A stretch of 64,000 bases of DNA from contig NZ_OZ038523.1 in NCBI RefSeq assembly GCF_964036595.1, positions 2,114,501-2,178,500 of the forward strand, read 5' to 3'. Positions 8,826 through 18,027 of this stretch are shown here, in pieces. The position numbers and the translations under genes were made by a program. Numbering within the stretch: the stretch's first letter is position 1; each line of letters begins with the position of its first letter. Under the pieces are notes generated by a model. It saw nothing but the letters and a program-made list of their open reading frames with translations, did no database searches and was not told the origin of the DNA. This DNA is from Tenacibaculum sp. 190524A05c (lineage in GTDB: Bacteria; Bacteroidota; Bacteroidia; Flavobacteriales; Flavobacteriaceae).

Positions 8826-11600
8826 ATGAAAAACTTATTTATTGCTATTGCTCTTATTTTATCTTTTGGTGCACATGCACAGTCCTATAAATTTAGGATA
8901 TCAGGTAAAATTCAAACTGAGAAAGAAAAAATGCCTGTCGAAGCTGCTACTGTTCACTTAGAAAAAGTTAAAGACAGTTCTATTGTTTCTTATACTATTT
9001 CAGATGATAAAGGATATTTTGCTTTAGAAGGGAAAGCCTTTCATAAAGATGTAAAACTTTTTATCTCTTTTATTGGAATGGACAATTATAGTAAGCTTAT
9101 TTCTTTAGATAAAACACCTGACGTAAACTTAGGCACAATCAATTTAAAGGAAGAGTCTAATATGCTTAATGAAGTAGTAATTAAATCAAGAGCTCCTATT
9201 ACCATTAAGAAAGACACATTAGAATTCAACGTAAAGTCTTTTAAAACTAAAAAAGATGCTAATGTTGAGGATCTTTTGAAAAAATTACCCGGAGTTGAAG
9301 TTGATGAAGAAGGAAAAATTACAGTAAACGGAAAACCTGTAAATAAGATATTAGTTAACGGAAAACCATTTTTCGGTAATGATCCGACAATCACGACTAA
9401 AAACTTATCTAAAGAAATTATAGAAAAAGTTCAGATTACAGATACAAAATCTAAATCAGAGGCTTTTTCAGGTGAAAAAGGAGATGCCAATAATCAAACC
9501 ATAAATCTTACCATTAAGAAAGAAAATAATAAAGGATGGTTCGGTCGTGTTTCTGCAGGTGGTGGAACAGATGAAAGATATGAAGGTGCGACAATGATAA
9601 ATAGATTTGACAATAATCAACGTTTTAGTGTCTTAGCCAGTGCAAACAACATTAACTCTCCTGGATTTAGTTTTGGTGAAATTCAAAAAATGTTTGGAAA
9701 CGGTAGTGGTGTATGGTTTAGTGGTAATGGATCTTTTAGTGTTGGAGGAAGACGTTTTGGTGGAGGAAGTGGAATTATCACTTCTAAAACTGCAGGAGCA
9801 ACATATGCTGATGAATATGGAAAAGGATTTGATGTAAACGCGGATTACTTCTATTCTGGGAGTAACTCTAAAGATGTTTCTAGAAACAATAGAGAATTTA
9901 CATTACCAGACAGAAGGTATTTTACGAACTCAAACTCTAATTCAGATAACGAAAATCACAATCACAGCATTAACGCTGAGTTAGATATAGAGATAGACTC
10001 TACATTCTTAATTAATGTAAATCCTTCGTTTATCTTAAACCAACGAGAAAGTATTTTTAACACATTCGAAGAATCTTTGGATGAAAACCAAGTTGTAACG
10101 AATGAATTCAATAGTAGTACATTCTCTACATCTGATGCTAAAAACTTTCAAAATAGAATTGACATTACAAAGAGATTTGGTGAAAAAGGATCTTTTATTA
10201 AAGCCACTGTAGAAAATCAAATCGATCAATCTGACGGTGAAGATTTTAATAATTCAACTATTAATATTTTTGGAACTACACCAAGCTCAGAAATTAGAAA
10301 TCAAAAGAGCACAATAGATAATGAACTAAATAGTATTAGATCTCGTATTTCGTATCGAATTCCTTTAATCGCTAAGAAATTATTTATTGATACAAAATAT
10401 CGTTTTAGAAGAGATGAACGAACAAATGTGGAAAGTACATTCGATTTTGACAATAACACCAATGACTTTACTATCTTCAATACTGATTTAAGTTCGAATT
10501 TTACTTATAATGATATTACTAAAACTCCATCTATTGATTTAGTGTATAATGTAAAAAAATGGCGTTTTAGCTTCGAAGTTGGACAAGTAAACCGAACTTT
10601 AGAAAATATTGATTTATTACGTCCGAATTTAAGCTTAGAAAAAGACTTCAATAATATTACATTAGATGGAACATTTAGATATCGTTTTGATTCGAAAGCA
10701 TCTGTTTATTTCAATTATTCGTTAGACAACAACGCTCCTAGCCTTAACCAGCTGCAACCGTTTAGTGATGTAACTAATCCATCGAATATCATTACTGGTA
10801 ATCCAAACTTAAAGCCAAGTCAAACACATAGAATCTATGCCAACTTTAATAAGTATAATTGGCAAAAAAGAACAGGCTTCTTTATGTATATGGGAGGAAG
10901 TTTAACTAATAATCAAATTGTAAACAGAACGAGCATTGATGATAATTTAGTTAGAACTTCTACATATGATAATGCTGATGGAGTTTATGATTTCTGGAGT
11001 GGTGCGAACTATAATAAAAACATAAAATTAGATTCTATTACAACAATTAATTTAAGATTAGGAACTAGAGTTAATGGTAATAGAAGTGTAAATATTTTAA
11101 ATGATGTAGATAATATTGCTGAGACATTATCTGTAACTCCAAATATTGGATTTTCATTTAACTGGAACAAAATTGTATCTATTGAGCCGAGATATGATCT
11201 TACATTTTCTAAAACATCATATAATGTAGATTCTTTCTTAGATCAAGAATTTACAAGTCATAGAGTTCGTATTAGAACAAAAACAAATGTTCCTAAAAAA
11301 TTAGAATGGAGAAACGACGTGAATTATACCTACAACCCGAATGTAATTGGCTTTAATCAGTCTGCATGGTTTTGGAATTCGACTTTAGCCTACTCTATTT
11401 TAAATGATAAAGCAACGATTACATTGAAAGCATACGATTTATTAAATCAGAATACCAATGCAAGAAGAATTGCAACAGCTAACTATATCGAAGATTCTGA
11501 AAGTACTGTTTTACAACAATACTTCATGTTAGGATTTAGCTGGAAATTCAACAGCTTAGGTAAAAAGGGAAAAATTCGAGACTATGATTTTAGTTTCTAA
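8826..11600 (+). CDS. TonB-dependent-receptor-like outer membrane beta-barrel protein
   Basis: A 924-residue outer-membrane protein. Signal peptide residues 1-18 (GAHAQ); carboxypeptidase-regulatory-like domain about 22-110; a plug-like region about 125-225 with DVEDLLKKLPG-type motif (here VEDLLKKLPGVEVDEEGKI) and ILVNGKPFFGNDP; then a long barrel (about 235-924) rich in alternating aromatic strands and ending in SWKFN-x-x-x-K. This is the outer-membrane beta-barrel family (PF14905 type) common in Bacteroidota. A Gly-rich patch lies near residues 285-325. Substrate unknown; no SusD partner is adjacent. It is followed by a terminator. Confidence 0.92.
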   Translation: MKNLFIAIALILSFGAHAQSYKFRISGKIQTEKEKMPVEAATVHLEKVKDSSIVSYTISDDKGYFALEGKAFHKDVKLFISFIGMDNYSKLISLDKTPDVNLGTINLKEESNMLNEVVIKSRAPITIKKDTLEFNVKSFKTKKDANVEDLLKKLPGVEVDEEGKITVNGKPVNKILVNGKPFFGNDPTITTKNLSKEIIEKVQITDTKSKSEAFSGEKGDANNQTINLTIKKENNKGWFGRVSAGGGTDERYEGATMINRFDNNQRFSVLASANNINSPGFSFGEIQKMFGNGSGVWFSGNGSFSVGGRRFGGGSGIITSKTAGATYADEYGKGFDVNADYFYSGSNSKDVSRNNREFTLPDRRYFTNSNSNSDNENHNHSINAELDIEIDSTFLINVNPSFILNQRESIFNTFEESLDENQVVTNEFNSSTFSTSDAKNFQNRIDITKRFGEKGSFIKATVENQIDQSDGEDFNNSTINIFGTTPSSEIRNQKSTIDNELNSIRSRISYRIPLIAKKLFIDTKYRFRRDERTNVESTFDFDNNTNDFTIFNTDLSSNFTYNDITKTPSIDLVYNVKKWRFSFEVGQVNRTLENIDLLRPNLSLEKDFNNITLDGTFRYRFDSKASVYFNYSLDNNAPSLNQLQPFSDVTNPSNIITGNPNLKPSQTHRIYANFNKYNWQKRTGFFMYMGGSLTNNQIVNRTSIDDNLVRTSTYDNADGVYDFWSGANYNKNIKLDSITTINLRLGTRVNGNRSVNILNDVDNIAETLSVTPNIGFSFNWNKIVSIEPRYDLTFSKTSYNVDSFLDQEFTSHRVRIRTKTNVPKKLEWRNDVNYTYNPNVIGFNQSAWFWNSTLAYSILNDKATITLKAYDLLNQNTNARRIATANYIEDSESTVLQQYFMLGFSWKFNSLGKKGKIRDYDFSF

Positions 11601-11603
11601 CCG

Positions 11604-11634
11604 AAAAAAGCCATCGTTTTGATGGCTTTTTTTT
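11604..11634 (+). terminator. Intrinsic terminator after the barrel gene
   Basis: AAAAAAGCCATC, loop GTTTT, GATGGCTTTTTTTT: a strong hairpin with a T run. Confidence 0.92.
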
Positions 11635-11686
11635 ATGCTTTTCATGTAACTTTTTGGCTATTAACACGACTAATCTAAACATTTCG

Positions 11687-11694
11687 TAAATTTG
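11687..11694 (+). promoter_or_regulatory. -7 promoter element of the GAF protein gene
   Basis: TAAATTTG lies 22 bases before the ATG at 11717; a purine-rich AAGAAGGG follows before the start. Confidence 0.5.
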
Positions 11695-11716
11695 CAAATA
11701 CAAAAAGAAGGGAAAA

Positions 11717-14104
11717 ATGACGATAAGAAACTTCCATAGCAGTTCAGATTTAGAATTACCTCTGCATATAAATATTAGTTTTAAAAAGGTTTACGACCTT
11801 TTTAAGAAATACACTGATAATCAATACAAAGGACATCCATATCATGTTTCAGCTATTCAAATGGTTGAAGAAATTGATAAAATTCCTGAGTTAATTGAAG
11901 GATTTTCTGATTTTTCATTATTGGAAAAACATGAAGAAATCATTGATCTTGTTTTAGATCCTTTATTTCCTGAGATCTTAACTCAGAACGAAATTAAAGC
12001 AGCTACGGTTCCTTTCTCTTTTACTTGCTTTAAGTTCACAGAACGATTTGAAAATATTTTGGATAATGCTGGAAAAGATTATCTGTTTGAAGTTAGAAAT
12101 TTTGAACCCGATGCAATGTACATTTATGCATGTACATTAATTCTCGGAACTATCTACGGACGTAATGTTGATTTAAAACGTCCTTTCTATTTTGATATAC
12201 CAGATGTAAACACTGGTTTTACCAGACATTACAGAGTTGCTTTCAACGGAGACTTTATGGATATTACTCCAACTGAAAATGCACCTAAAATTACTGAAGA
12301 CGACATCAAGTTATTATTAGATAACTTTGACAATATTGATATTTGGAGAGAAAAATTCCCTCCGAATTCTTACATATTTAAAGGTTTTGGAATTATGAAC
12401 CTTTTTGATGTAACTACCGATGAAACCATTAATTCTATACAGAACAATTTAATTGGTAGAGAAGACGAATCAATGACAGAAAAAATCAGAAATAACCTGA
12501 GAGATTTCTTTGGTATTGGTGATTTAAAAGTTGGGTATTCAGTTTATGACATCGCACATTTAGACGAAGGACATGTCAAAGTAAAAAGATCTGAAAGTAT
12601 TTTACTAACTGATGAAAGACAAATTACTTGTGAAAAATATTTCTGTAATCATATCATCAATAAAATATTTGTTGAGAATGAAAGTATTGTAATTTCAGAT
12701 GCAGATCATTACAAAAAACTCTCTGGAGGAAATAACTTCTCTCTAAATTTAGAAGAAAAAGGAATTAAGAGTATTATTCTTATTCCAATAAAAACAGCAA
12801 CAAATCAAGATTTGTTGTTACTTGAAATGGCTTCTCCGAGAGCTTATGAGTTAAATTCTGTAAACAAACAGAAATTAAAAGATATTATTCCAATGTTTAA
12901 AGCTGCTGCTGAACGTAATTCAGAAGAGTATTTAAATATTTTAGAAGCTACAATACAAGAATTTTACACTTCTATTCATCCTTCAGTAAAATGGCGATTC
13001 TATGAAGCAGCAGAGAATTATCAAAATGCTTTATTAGATAAGGATGAAGATGCAAAAATTGAAAAGATAGCTTTCCACGATGTGTATCCTCTTTTTGGAC
13101 AATCTGATATTAAAGGATCTTCAATTGCCAGAAATACTGCTATCAAACAAGATTTAACAAAACAGTTAAATTCTGCTATTCATGTGTTAAGAGAAGCATG
13201 TAAAAAAGAGAGACTTCCTATTTATGACGAATTAATGTATCGTGTAGAAGATTATTTAATTGAAGTAAATAAAGGAATGAAAGCTGGTGACGAAGTTGCT
13301 ATTCTTGACTTTTTAAAGCGTGATATTTACCCTGTATTTAATCATGTTAAAGAAATCAACGATGAACTTACACAAGTTGTAAATGAATATTTAGATCAGC
13401 TAGATGATAATTTACAAGTAGTTTATGAAAAGAGAAAAGACTACGAGAATAGCGTAACTAAACTTAACGATAAGCTTGCCAAGTTTATTGATAAGAAACA
13501 AGAAGAAGCTCAAAAAATATTCCCACACTATTTCGAACGATATAAAACGGATGGTGTAGAATACAATATGTATATCGGTCAATCGATCACGAAACAACAT
13601 AAGTATGATTCTTTATACTTATACAACTTACGTTTATGGCAATTACAAACCACTTACGAGATGGAAAACGTTGCGTATAAATTAAGAGATAAGCTTGACC
13701 ATGATTTACGTGTTGCGTCATTAATATTGGTGCATAGTAATCCTCTTTCAATAGAGTTTAGAATGGATGAAAAGCAATTTGACGTTGATGGGGCGTATAA
13801 TATCCGATACGAGATTATAAAGAAAAGAATTGACAAAGCGCATATTAAAGGTACAACAGAAAGATTAACTGTTCCTGGAAAAATAGCTATTGTATATTCT
13901 CAAGATAAAGATGCAGATGAGTATTTAAAGTATATCAAATTCTTACAATCTAAAAACCAATTGGGAAAAGTTGAGCTTTTAGAATTGGAGGATTTACAAG
14001 GCGTTTCTGGATTAAAAGCAATTCGAGTTGAAGTAATTTACGAAACAAAAGAAGACGAAAAGTCTTCAATGTCCATTGATGAACTAATCAAGGATATGAA
14101 GTAA
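11717..14104 (+). CDS. Large cytoplasmic GAF-domain protein
   Basis: A 795-residue protein without signal peptide or membrane segment. The central part (about residues 255-410) reads as a GAF-like sensory domain (RSESILLTDERQITCEKYFC, then SIILIPIKTATNQDLLLLEM). The N-terminal 250 and the C-terminal 380 residues are helical or mixed and I do not recognise them; the latter has coiled-coil-like stretches around 540-600. Proteins of this length and layout occur in flavobacteria as GAF domain-containing proteins of unknown output. There is no kinase, cyclase or GGDEF motif. It converges on the HD-PycTM gene with 19 bases between stop codons. Confidence 0.75.
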   Translation: MTIRNFHSSSDLELPLHINISFKKVYDLFKKYTDNQYKGHPYHVSAIQMVEEIDKIPELIEGFSDFSLLEKHEEIIDLVLDPLFPEILTQNEIKAATVPFSFTCFKFTERFENILDNAGKDYLFEVRNFEPDAMYIYACTLILGTIYGRNVDLKRPFYFDIPDVNTGFTRHYRVAFNGDFMDITPTENAPKITEDDIKLLLDNFDNIDIWREKFPPNSYIFKGFGIMNLFDVTTDETINSIQNNLIGREDESMTEKIRNNLRDFFGIGDLKVGYSVYDIAHLDEGHVKVKRSESILLTDERQITCEKYFCNHIINKIFVENESIVISDADHYKKLSGGNNFSLNLEEKGIKSIILIPIKTATNQDLLLLEMASPRAYELNSVNKQKLKDIIPMFKAAAERNSEEYLNILEATIQEFYTSIHPSVKWRFYEAAENYQNALLDKDEDAKIEKIAFHDVYPLFGQSDIKGSSIARNTAIKQDLTKQLNSAIHVLREACKKERLPIYDELMYRVEDYLIEVNKGMKAGDEVAILDFLKRDIYPVFNHVKEINDELTQVVNEYLDQLDDNLQVVYEKRKDYENSVTKLNDKLAKFIDKKQEEAQKIFPHYFERYKTDGVEYNMYIGQSITKQHKYDSLYLYNLRLWQLQTTYEMENVAYKLRDKLDHDLRVASLILVHSNPLSIEFRMDEKQFDVDGAYNIRYEIIKKRIDKAHIKGTTERLTVPGKIAIVYSQDKDADEYLKYIKFLQSKNQLGKVELLELEDLQGVSGLKAIRVEVIYETKEDEKSSMSIDELIKDMK

Positions 14105-14123
14105 AACTACGCGAACTATTTAC

Positions 14124-15353
14124 TTAGATTAATTGTGCAACTACTGAAGTTACATCAGTTCTGCTTTGCATGTGAAAAGCAATTGCAAAAGCAATTACAC
14201 TCACTATAATTCCTATCATAAAAACGGTGTAAGTAGTTCGTAGTAAACTATATTTTCTATTTAATACTAAACCGAGGAAGTATAAATCTTTGGTTAAGGA
14301 TCCGTATAAATAGTCTCTATCTTTCATCATTTCACTCATTCCCCATTCGAATTCTTGTAAACTCATTTTGTGAAAATTTCCAAAGAAAATAAGATTCACT
14401 TTTTTGTTGGCAATATCTTCTTTTGAGAATTTCCCTTGAGTAACGTTTGGTCGAGTTGCCAAAATTGAAAGCACAATTGAAACTACTGTAAAAGCAATAA
14501 ATATTACACTCGGATAGATAAGATAACTATTTGAAGGATTATCAAGCTTAGGAATTAAAGTAGATAATGCCATAGATATGATAATTGCATTTACCGATAA
14601 TAAAATATTGGCTTTCGTATCTGCAATATCGCTCAATGTGATGTGGTTTCGTAAAGCAACTCTAAACATAGTTTCAATACCACGTTCTGGCAATTCCACC
14701 TTTTCCTTTTTAAACTTAAGTTCTTCTTTCTTTTGAGATAACTTTTTATTCTCTTGTTTAATTTTTTTCTCAGTTTTAATCAGCTGAGCTAAATTCTTCG
14801 ATTTTTGTTTTTCCCATTTTTTAACAGCTACATCTGTATAAAATCGATGTCCATTAGTTAAGAAATCTATGTTTTTATTAATCCAATCGGTTTCCTTAAT
14901 CTTTTCATCAGTCAGCAATTCCATTTCTTTTTGAAGTAACTGAGAAAACTCATTGTAATTTTTACTTCCTAAATGAGAACAATCTGCATCTTTCAATAGT
15001 TTCTCTAACTTAGAACTCGGCGTAACATCTATTTTAGTTGCTAAAATTGTCTGATTAACCTCATCTATAAAACTAGCCTCTACTCCTTCATTTTTTAAAA
15101 ACTCAGATGCTATTTTCACACTCTCATCTTCATGTTCTGCTCTATTTACTGTAAATCCTGTATCATGAAACCAAGCAGCGATTAGTAAGCGCTCTTTTTC
15201 TGATTCTTCTAGTTTTGCATCTTCTGCTAACTCAGAAGCTTTTTCAACAACGCGTAAAGTATGAGATAAGCTATGATAAACTAATTTCTTATCTAACTTT
15301 TCATTCAACGTGTCCATTACAAAACTTTCTGTTTTTTCTAGAAGAGTGCTCAT
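14124..15353 (-). CDS. HD domain plus PycTM protein (Pycsar-effector-like)
   Basis: A 409-residue protein in three parts. Residues 20-180: HD phosphohydrolase fold with His27/His31, the His63-Asp64 pair in WFHDTGF and Asp122 in KDADCSHLG. Residues 180-220: charged coiled coil. Residues 226-395: a PycTM-type region that begins with ALRNHITLSDIADTKANILL and holds three hydrophobic helices (about 248-266, 278-299, 372-393). The C-terminal architecture is that of the Pycsar system effector family, which in known systems is triggered by cCMP or cUMP and damages the membrane. No pyrimidine cyclase gene lies in the window, so a housekeeping nucleotide-signalling role is equally possible. Confidence 0.82.
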   Translation of the reverse strand: MSTLLEKTESFVMDTLNEKLDKKLVYHSLSHTLRVVEKASELAEDAKLEESEKERLLIAAWFHDTGFTVNRAEHEDESVKIASEFLKNEGVEASFIDEVNQTILATKIDVTPSSKLEKLLKDADCSHLGSKNYNEFSQLLQKEMELLTDEKIKETDWINKNIDFLTNGHRFYTDVAVKKWEKQKSKNLAQLIKTEKKIKQENKKLSQKKEELKFKKEKVELPERGIETMFRVALRNHITLSDIADTKANILLSVNAIIISMALSTLIPKLDNPSNSYLIYPSVIFIAFTVVSIVLSILATRPNVTQGKFSKEDIANKKVNLIFFGNFHKMSLQEFEWGMSEMMKDRDYLYGSLTKDLYFLGLVLNRKYSLLRTTYTVFMIGIIVSVIAFAIAFHMQSRTDVTSVVAQLI

Positions 15354-15439
15354 AAATCAGTAATTTAGTTTAGTAAAAGTAACTAAACTTTAGCAATTTT
15401 AATAACGTAAGTTTTCTTACAATCTCACGACTAACAATT

Positions 15440-15889
15440 ATGCTTACTTGGAAAAATATTATAGACTTTACGGTTAATGGGAATCCATTACCAGACAGAA
15501 GAATTGAAAAAACAGACGAAGAGTGGAAAGCTGAGCTTACACCAGAACAATTTATGATTACAAGACTTAAAGGAACTGAACGTCCTTTTAGTGGAGAACA
15601 CTGTTCTTCTTTTAGCTCAGGTAAATACAATTGTGCTTGTTGTGGAACACCTTTATTTGATTCAACAATTAAGTTTGACTCGAGTTCTGGATGGCCAAGT
15701 TTTACACAACCGATAAAAGAGAACGCGGTAAAATATCATAAAGACACTACTCATGGAATGATTAGAGTAGAGATAGTTTGTAATACTTGTGATTCTCATT
15801 TAGGACATGTGTTTCCTGATGGACCAGAACCAAGTGGATTAAGATATTGTGTTAACTCATTATCAATTGAATTAGAAGATGAAAACTAA
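15440..15889 (+). CDS. msrB: Peptide-methionine (R)-S-oxide reductase MsrB
   Basis: Reduces methionine R-sulfoxide in proteins. The 149-residue protein has the two zinc CxxC pairs (CACC and CNTC), the SGWPSF and HLGHVFPDGP motifs and the catalytic cysteine in RYCVNS. There is no signal peptide, so it is cytoplasmic. Its last codons overlap the start of msrA by 11 bases, so the two are translated from one mRNA. Confidence 0.97.
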   Translation: MLTWKNIIDFTVNGNPLPDRRIEKTDEEWKAELTPEQFMITRLKGTERPFSGEHCSSFSSGKYNCACCGTPLFDSTIKFDSSSGWPSFTQPIKENAVKYHKDTTHGMIRVEIVCNTCDSHLGHVFPDGPEPSGLRYCVNSLSIELEDEN

Positions 15890-16409
15890 AATAGCTACAG
15901 TTGGCGGTGGATGCTTTTGGTGTACCGAAGCTGTATTCAATCAAATTAACGGAGTAGAGAAAGTAGTTTCCGGATATGCAGGCGGAAATGTTCCTGGTTA
16001 TCCAACATACAGAGAAGTTTGTTCTGGATTAACTGGACATGCAGAGGTTGTTCAAATATCGTATGATCCTGAAGTAATTTCATATCAGGAGATTTTGATA
16101 ATTTTCATGACTACTCATGATCCAACAACTTTAAACAGACAAGGAGCTGATGTTGGTACGCAATACAGATCTGTGATTTATTATACTAACAGAGAAGAGA
16201 AATCAGTAATTGAAGAGGTTATAAAGCAAGTTCAACCGTATTACGATAATCCAATAGTTACAGAGGTTAGCGAATTACCAACTTTTTATCCTGCAGAAGA
16301 ATATCATCAAAACTATTATGCAAATAATAAAGAACAAGGATATTGCAACTTTGTAATTACTCCGAAAATCTCGAAGTTAAGAAAGTTGTATGCTGATAAA
16401 TTGAAATAA
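15879..16409 (+). CDS. msrA: Peptide-methionine (S)-S-oxide reductase MsrA
   Basis: Reduces methionine S-sulfoxide. The 176-residue protein has the catalytic GCFWCTE motif (residues 11-17), SGYAGG, the GHAEVVQISYDP stretch and a C-terminal HQNYYANN segment. It is cytoplasmic and co-translated with msrB. It converges on the radical SAM gene, the two stop codons being one base apart; no terminator is visible between them. Confidence 0.97.
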   Translation: MKTKIATVGGGCFWCTEAVFNQINGVEKVVSGYAGGNVPGYPTYREVCSGLTGHAEVVQISYDPEVISYQEILIIFMTTHDPTTLNRQGADVGTQYRSVIYYTNREEKSVIEEVIKQVQPYYDNPIVTEVSELPTFYPAEEYHQNYYANNKEQGYCNFVITPKISKLRKLYADKLK

Positions 16410-16410
16410 T

Positions 16411-17013
16411 TTAACTTGAAATTAGATTTTCTAAATACCTTATAGAATCTTTATGAGCTATACCATTAACTACAACTTCACCCGTATTTTGTATGGTAAT
16501 GGTTAGCTTATTTTTAATATCAAGTTTATTAGCTAATTCTTTGTATCGGTCAGTAAAAAAGAAATAGCGTTGGTTACTTGAGCCTGACCATGGACGGGAT
16601 AAGTCGTGTAATTTTTCTATATAAGGGCCATCAACAAAAATATCGCATAGTTCAAGAAGCAAATGATTTGTTTTATCTTTTCTCCTTTTGATATGTTCTA
16701 TTGTGTAACCACTAAAAATCATTACGGACAATTTAGTATGACTCTTGATTTTTTTAATTAATGAGTACAGCGCTTTGTGTTGATCAAATGGTTCTCCTCC
16801 AAAAACGGTTATCCCTTCAATATCCTCTTCTTTATTTGCAATAATATCATACAATTCATCAACCTTAATTTCTATTCCATTTTCTCTTTTCCAAGTTTGT
16901 GGAACAAAACAATTATCACATTGTATGCTGCATCCTTGAACCCATAAAACAAAACGTTTCCCTGGACCTTCAACCTCTGAAGAAGTGATATATTTATGAA
17001 TATTTAAAACCAT
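16411..17013 (-). CDS. NrdG-like radical SAM 4Fe-4S activase
   Basis: A 200-residue protein of the anaerobic ribonucleotide reductase activase class. Residues 15-35 hold EGPGKRFVLWVQGC with the cluster cysteines 28, 32 and 35 (C-x3-C-x2-C), and GGEP (about 73-76) is the SAM-contact motif; the C-terminal half (VDGPYIEKLHDLSRPWSGSSNQR) is also typical. No nrdD or other glycyl-radical enzyme is in the window. It is the last gene of a six-gene operon, starting one base after the previous stop codon. It may activate or modify another member of this operon rather than a reductase; that is inference. Confidence 0.85.
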   Translation of the reverse strand: MVLNIHKYITSSEVEGPGKRFVLWVQGCSIQCDNCFVPQTWKRENGIEIKVDELYDIIANKEEDIEGITVFGGEPFDQHKALYSLIKKIKSHTKLSVMIFSGYTIEHIKRRKDKTNHLLLELCDIFVDGPYIEKLHDLSRPWSGSSNQRYFFFTDRYKELANKLDIKNKLTITIQNTGEVVVNGIAHKDSIRYLENLISS

Positions 17014-17014
17014 T

Positions 17015-18013
17015 TTATAACTCTAACCTTCTTCCTCTAAATCTTTTTCTGGATGTATCCTTTGGCTCTTCATTTTCTCTTTCATCACACGTAATTTTCT
17101 CTTGAATATTCTCTTGAATATTTTCAGAAATATCATTTCTAGTATAAAAATTCAATATTGAACTATAACTACCATTATCTTCTCTTTCTTTCACCAAATA
17201 CTTGGCTTGTACCATTGAAATTCCTGATAATGTTGCAAAATCTTCCTCAGTTGCACTATTAACATCTAATAAACTGACTTCTTTTTCAACACTAATTACA
17301 CCAGTATTTTCATCAGTTTCATTGATTACATCTTCTAACAAATTATTCGAATCCAATCTTCTTTCATTTTTTAAAAATGATGGTCTTTTTTTCGAAATAT
17401 CTTTTATCGATTCCACATAAGTATGAGTAGTTTCAACTGAAAAAAACGAATAAAATACTGCCAAAATGCATAGTATATAAATAATTCTTCGAGCGTACCA
17501 AAAGAGTCCTTCTTTTCGTACTGGAAAATCAAGAATTACCTTTTTACCAGGATTATCTCTTTCATAATTGGCAACTTGTAAATGGTATAATTTATCTAAA
17601 TGATTTTCTAAGGTATCTCCCGATTTATTAGTAATAAAATATGAGGTAAACACTCCTGACTCTACTTCAATTTTATGAATCGTTTCATTATTATTACTAT
17701 CCTTTTTAATTTCATGATACCCATTATTTAATTCTGTAGTTACTAGAGAATATTTTGGGTTTATAGTTGAAAAATAATCGTTTCCGTAAAAAAATTTTAA
17801 ATCGTCAACGTCATCCACCTTATAGAAGGATTTCATATACTCTTCGTTCGTTTTTTCATCTATTTGAACAGCATAATAGTAAGCTACAAATAATAAAATA
17901 GTCCCTAAAATTAACTTATAACTACCGCTAAATAAAGAGAAGAAAATTGCCACAATTGCATTGGCATAAGGCACAAAAGCTAGGACTAAAATGATAATAG
18001 CAATTAAACACAT
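17015..18013 (-). CDS. Membrane protein with C-terminal helix-hairpin-helix, paralogue 2
   Basis: A 332-residue protein: two hydrophobic helices at the N-terminus (about 3-28 and 33-48), a soluble alpha/beta region, a third helix at about 173-193, an acidic linker and a ComEA-like helix-hairpin-helix region (about 246-305, LLDVNSATEEDFATLSGIS). It is a diverged duplicate of the upstream gene: both share SL-x-TT-x-L-x-x-GYHE and NYE[KR]D-x-P-x-KKV. The last seven residues, RGRRLEL, match the tail of the paralogue and of the operon ATPase. Function unknown; topology suggests that the hairpin domain and tail face the same side as the region after helix three. Confidence 0.75.
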   Translation of the reverse strand: MCLIAIIILVLAFVPYANAIVAIFFSLFSGSYKLILGTILLFVAYYYAVQIDEKTNEEYMKSFYKVDDVDDLKFFYGNDYFSTINPKYSLVTTELNNGYHEIKKDSNNNETIHKIEVESGVFTSYFITNKSGDTLENHLDKLYHLQVANYERDNPGKKVILDFPVRKEGLFWYARRIIYILCILAVFYSFFSVETTHTYVESIKDISKKRPSFLKNERRLDSNNLLEDVINETDENTGVISVEKEVSLLDVNSATEEDFATLSGISMVQAKYLVKEREDNGSYSSILNFYTRNDISENIQENIQEKITCDERENEEPKDTSRKRFRGRRLEL

Positions 18014-18027
18014 AACGAAAAATAATA

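Noticed and set aside
9640..9837. Open frame within the barrel gene
   Set aside because: Same strand, shifted frame of a conserved protein; no signal of its own.
16411..17013. Annotating the radical SAM gene as nrdG proper
   Set aside because: No nrdD is present and the operon context points elsewhere, so only the family is named.
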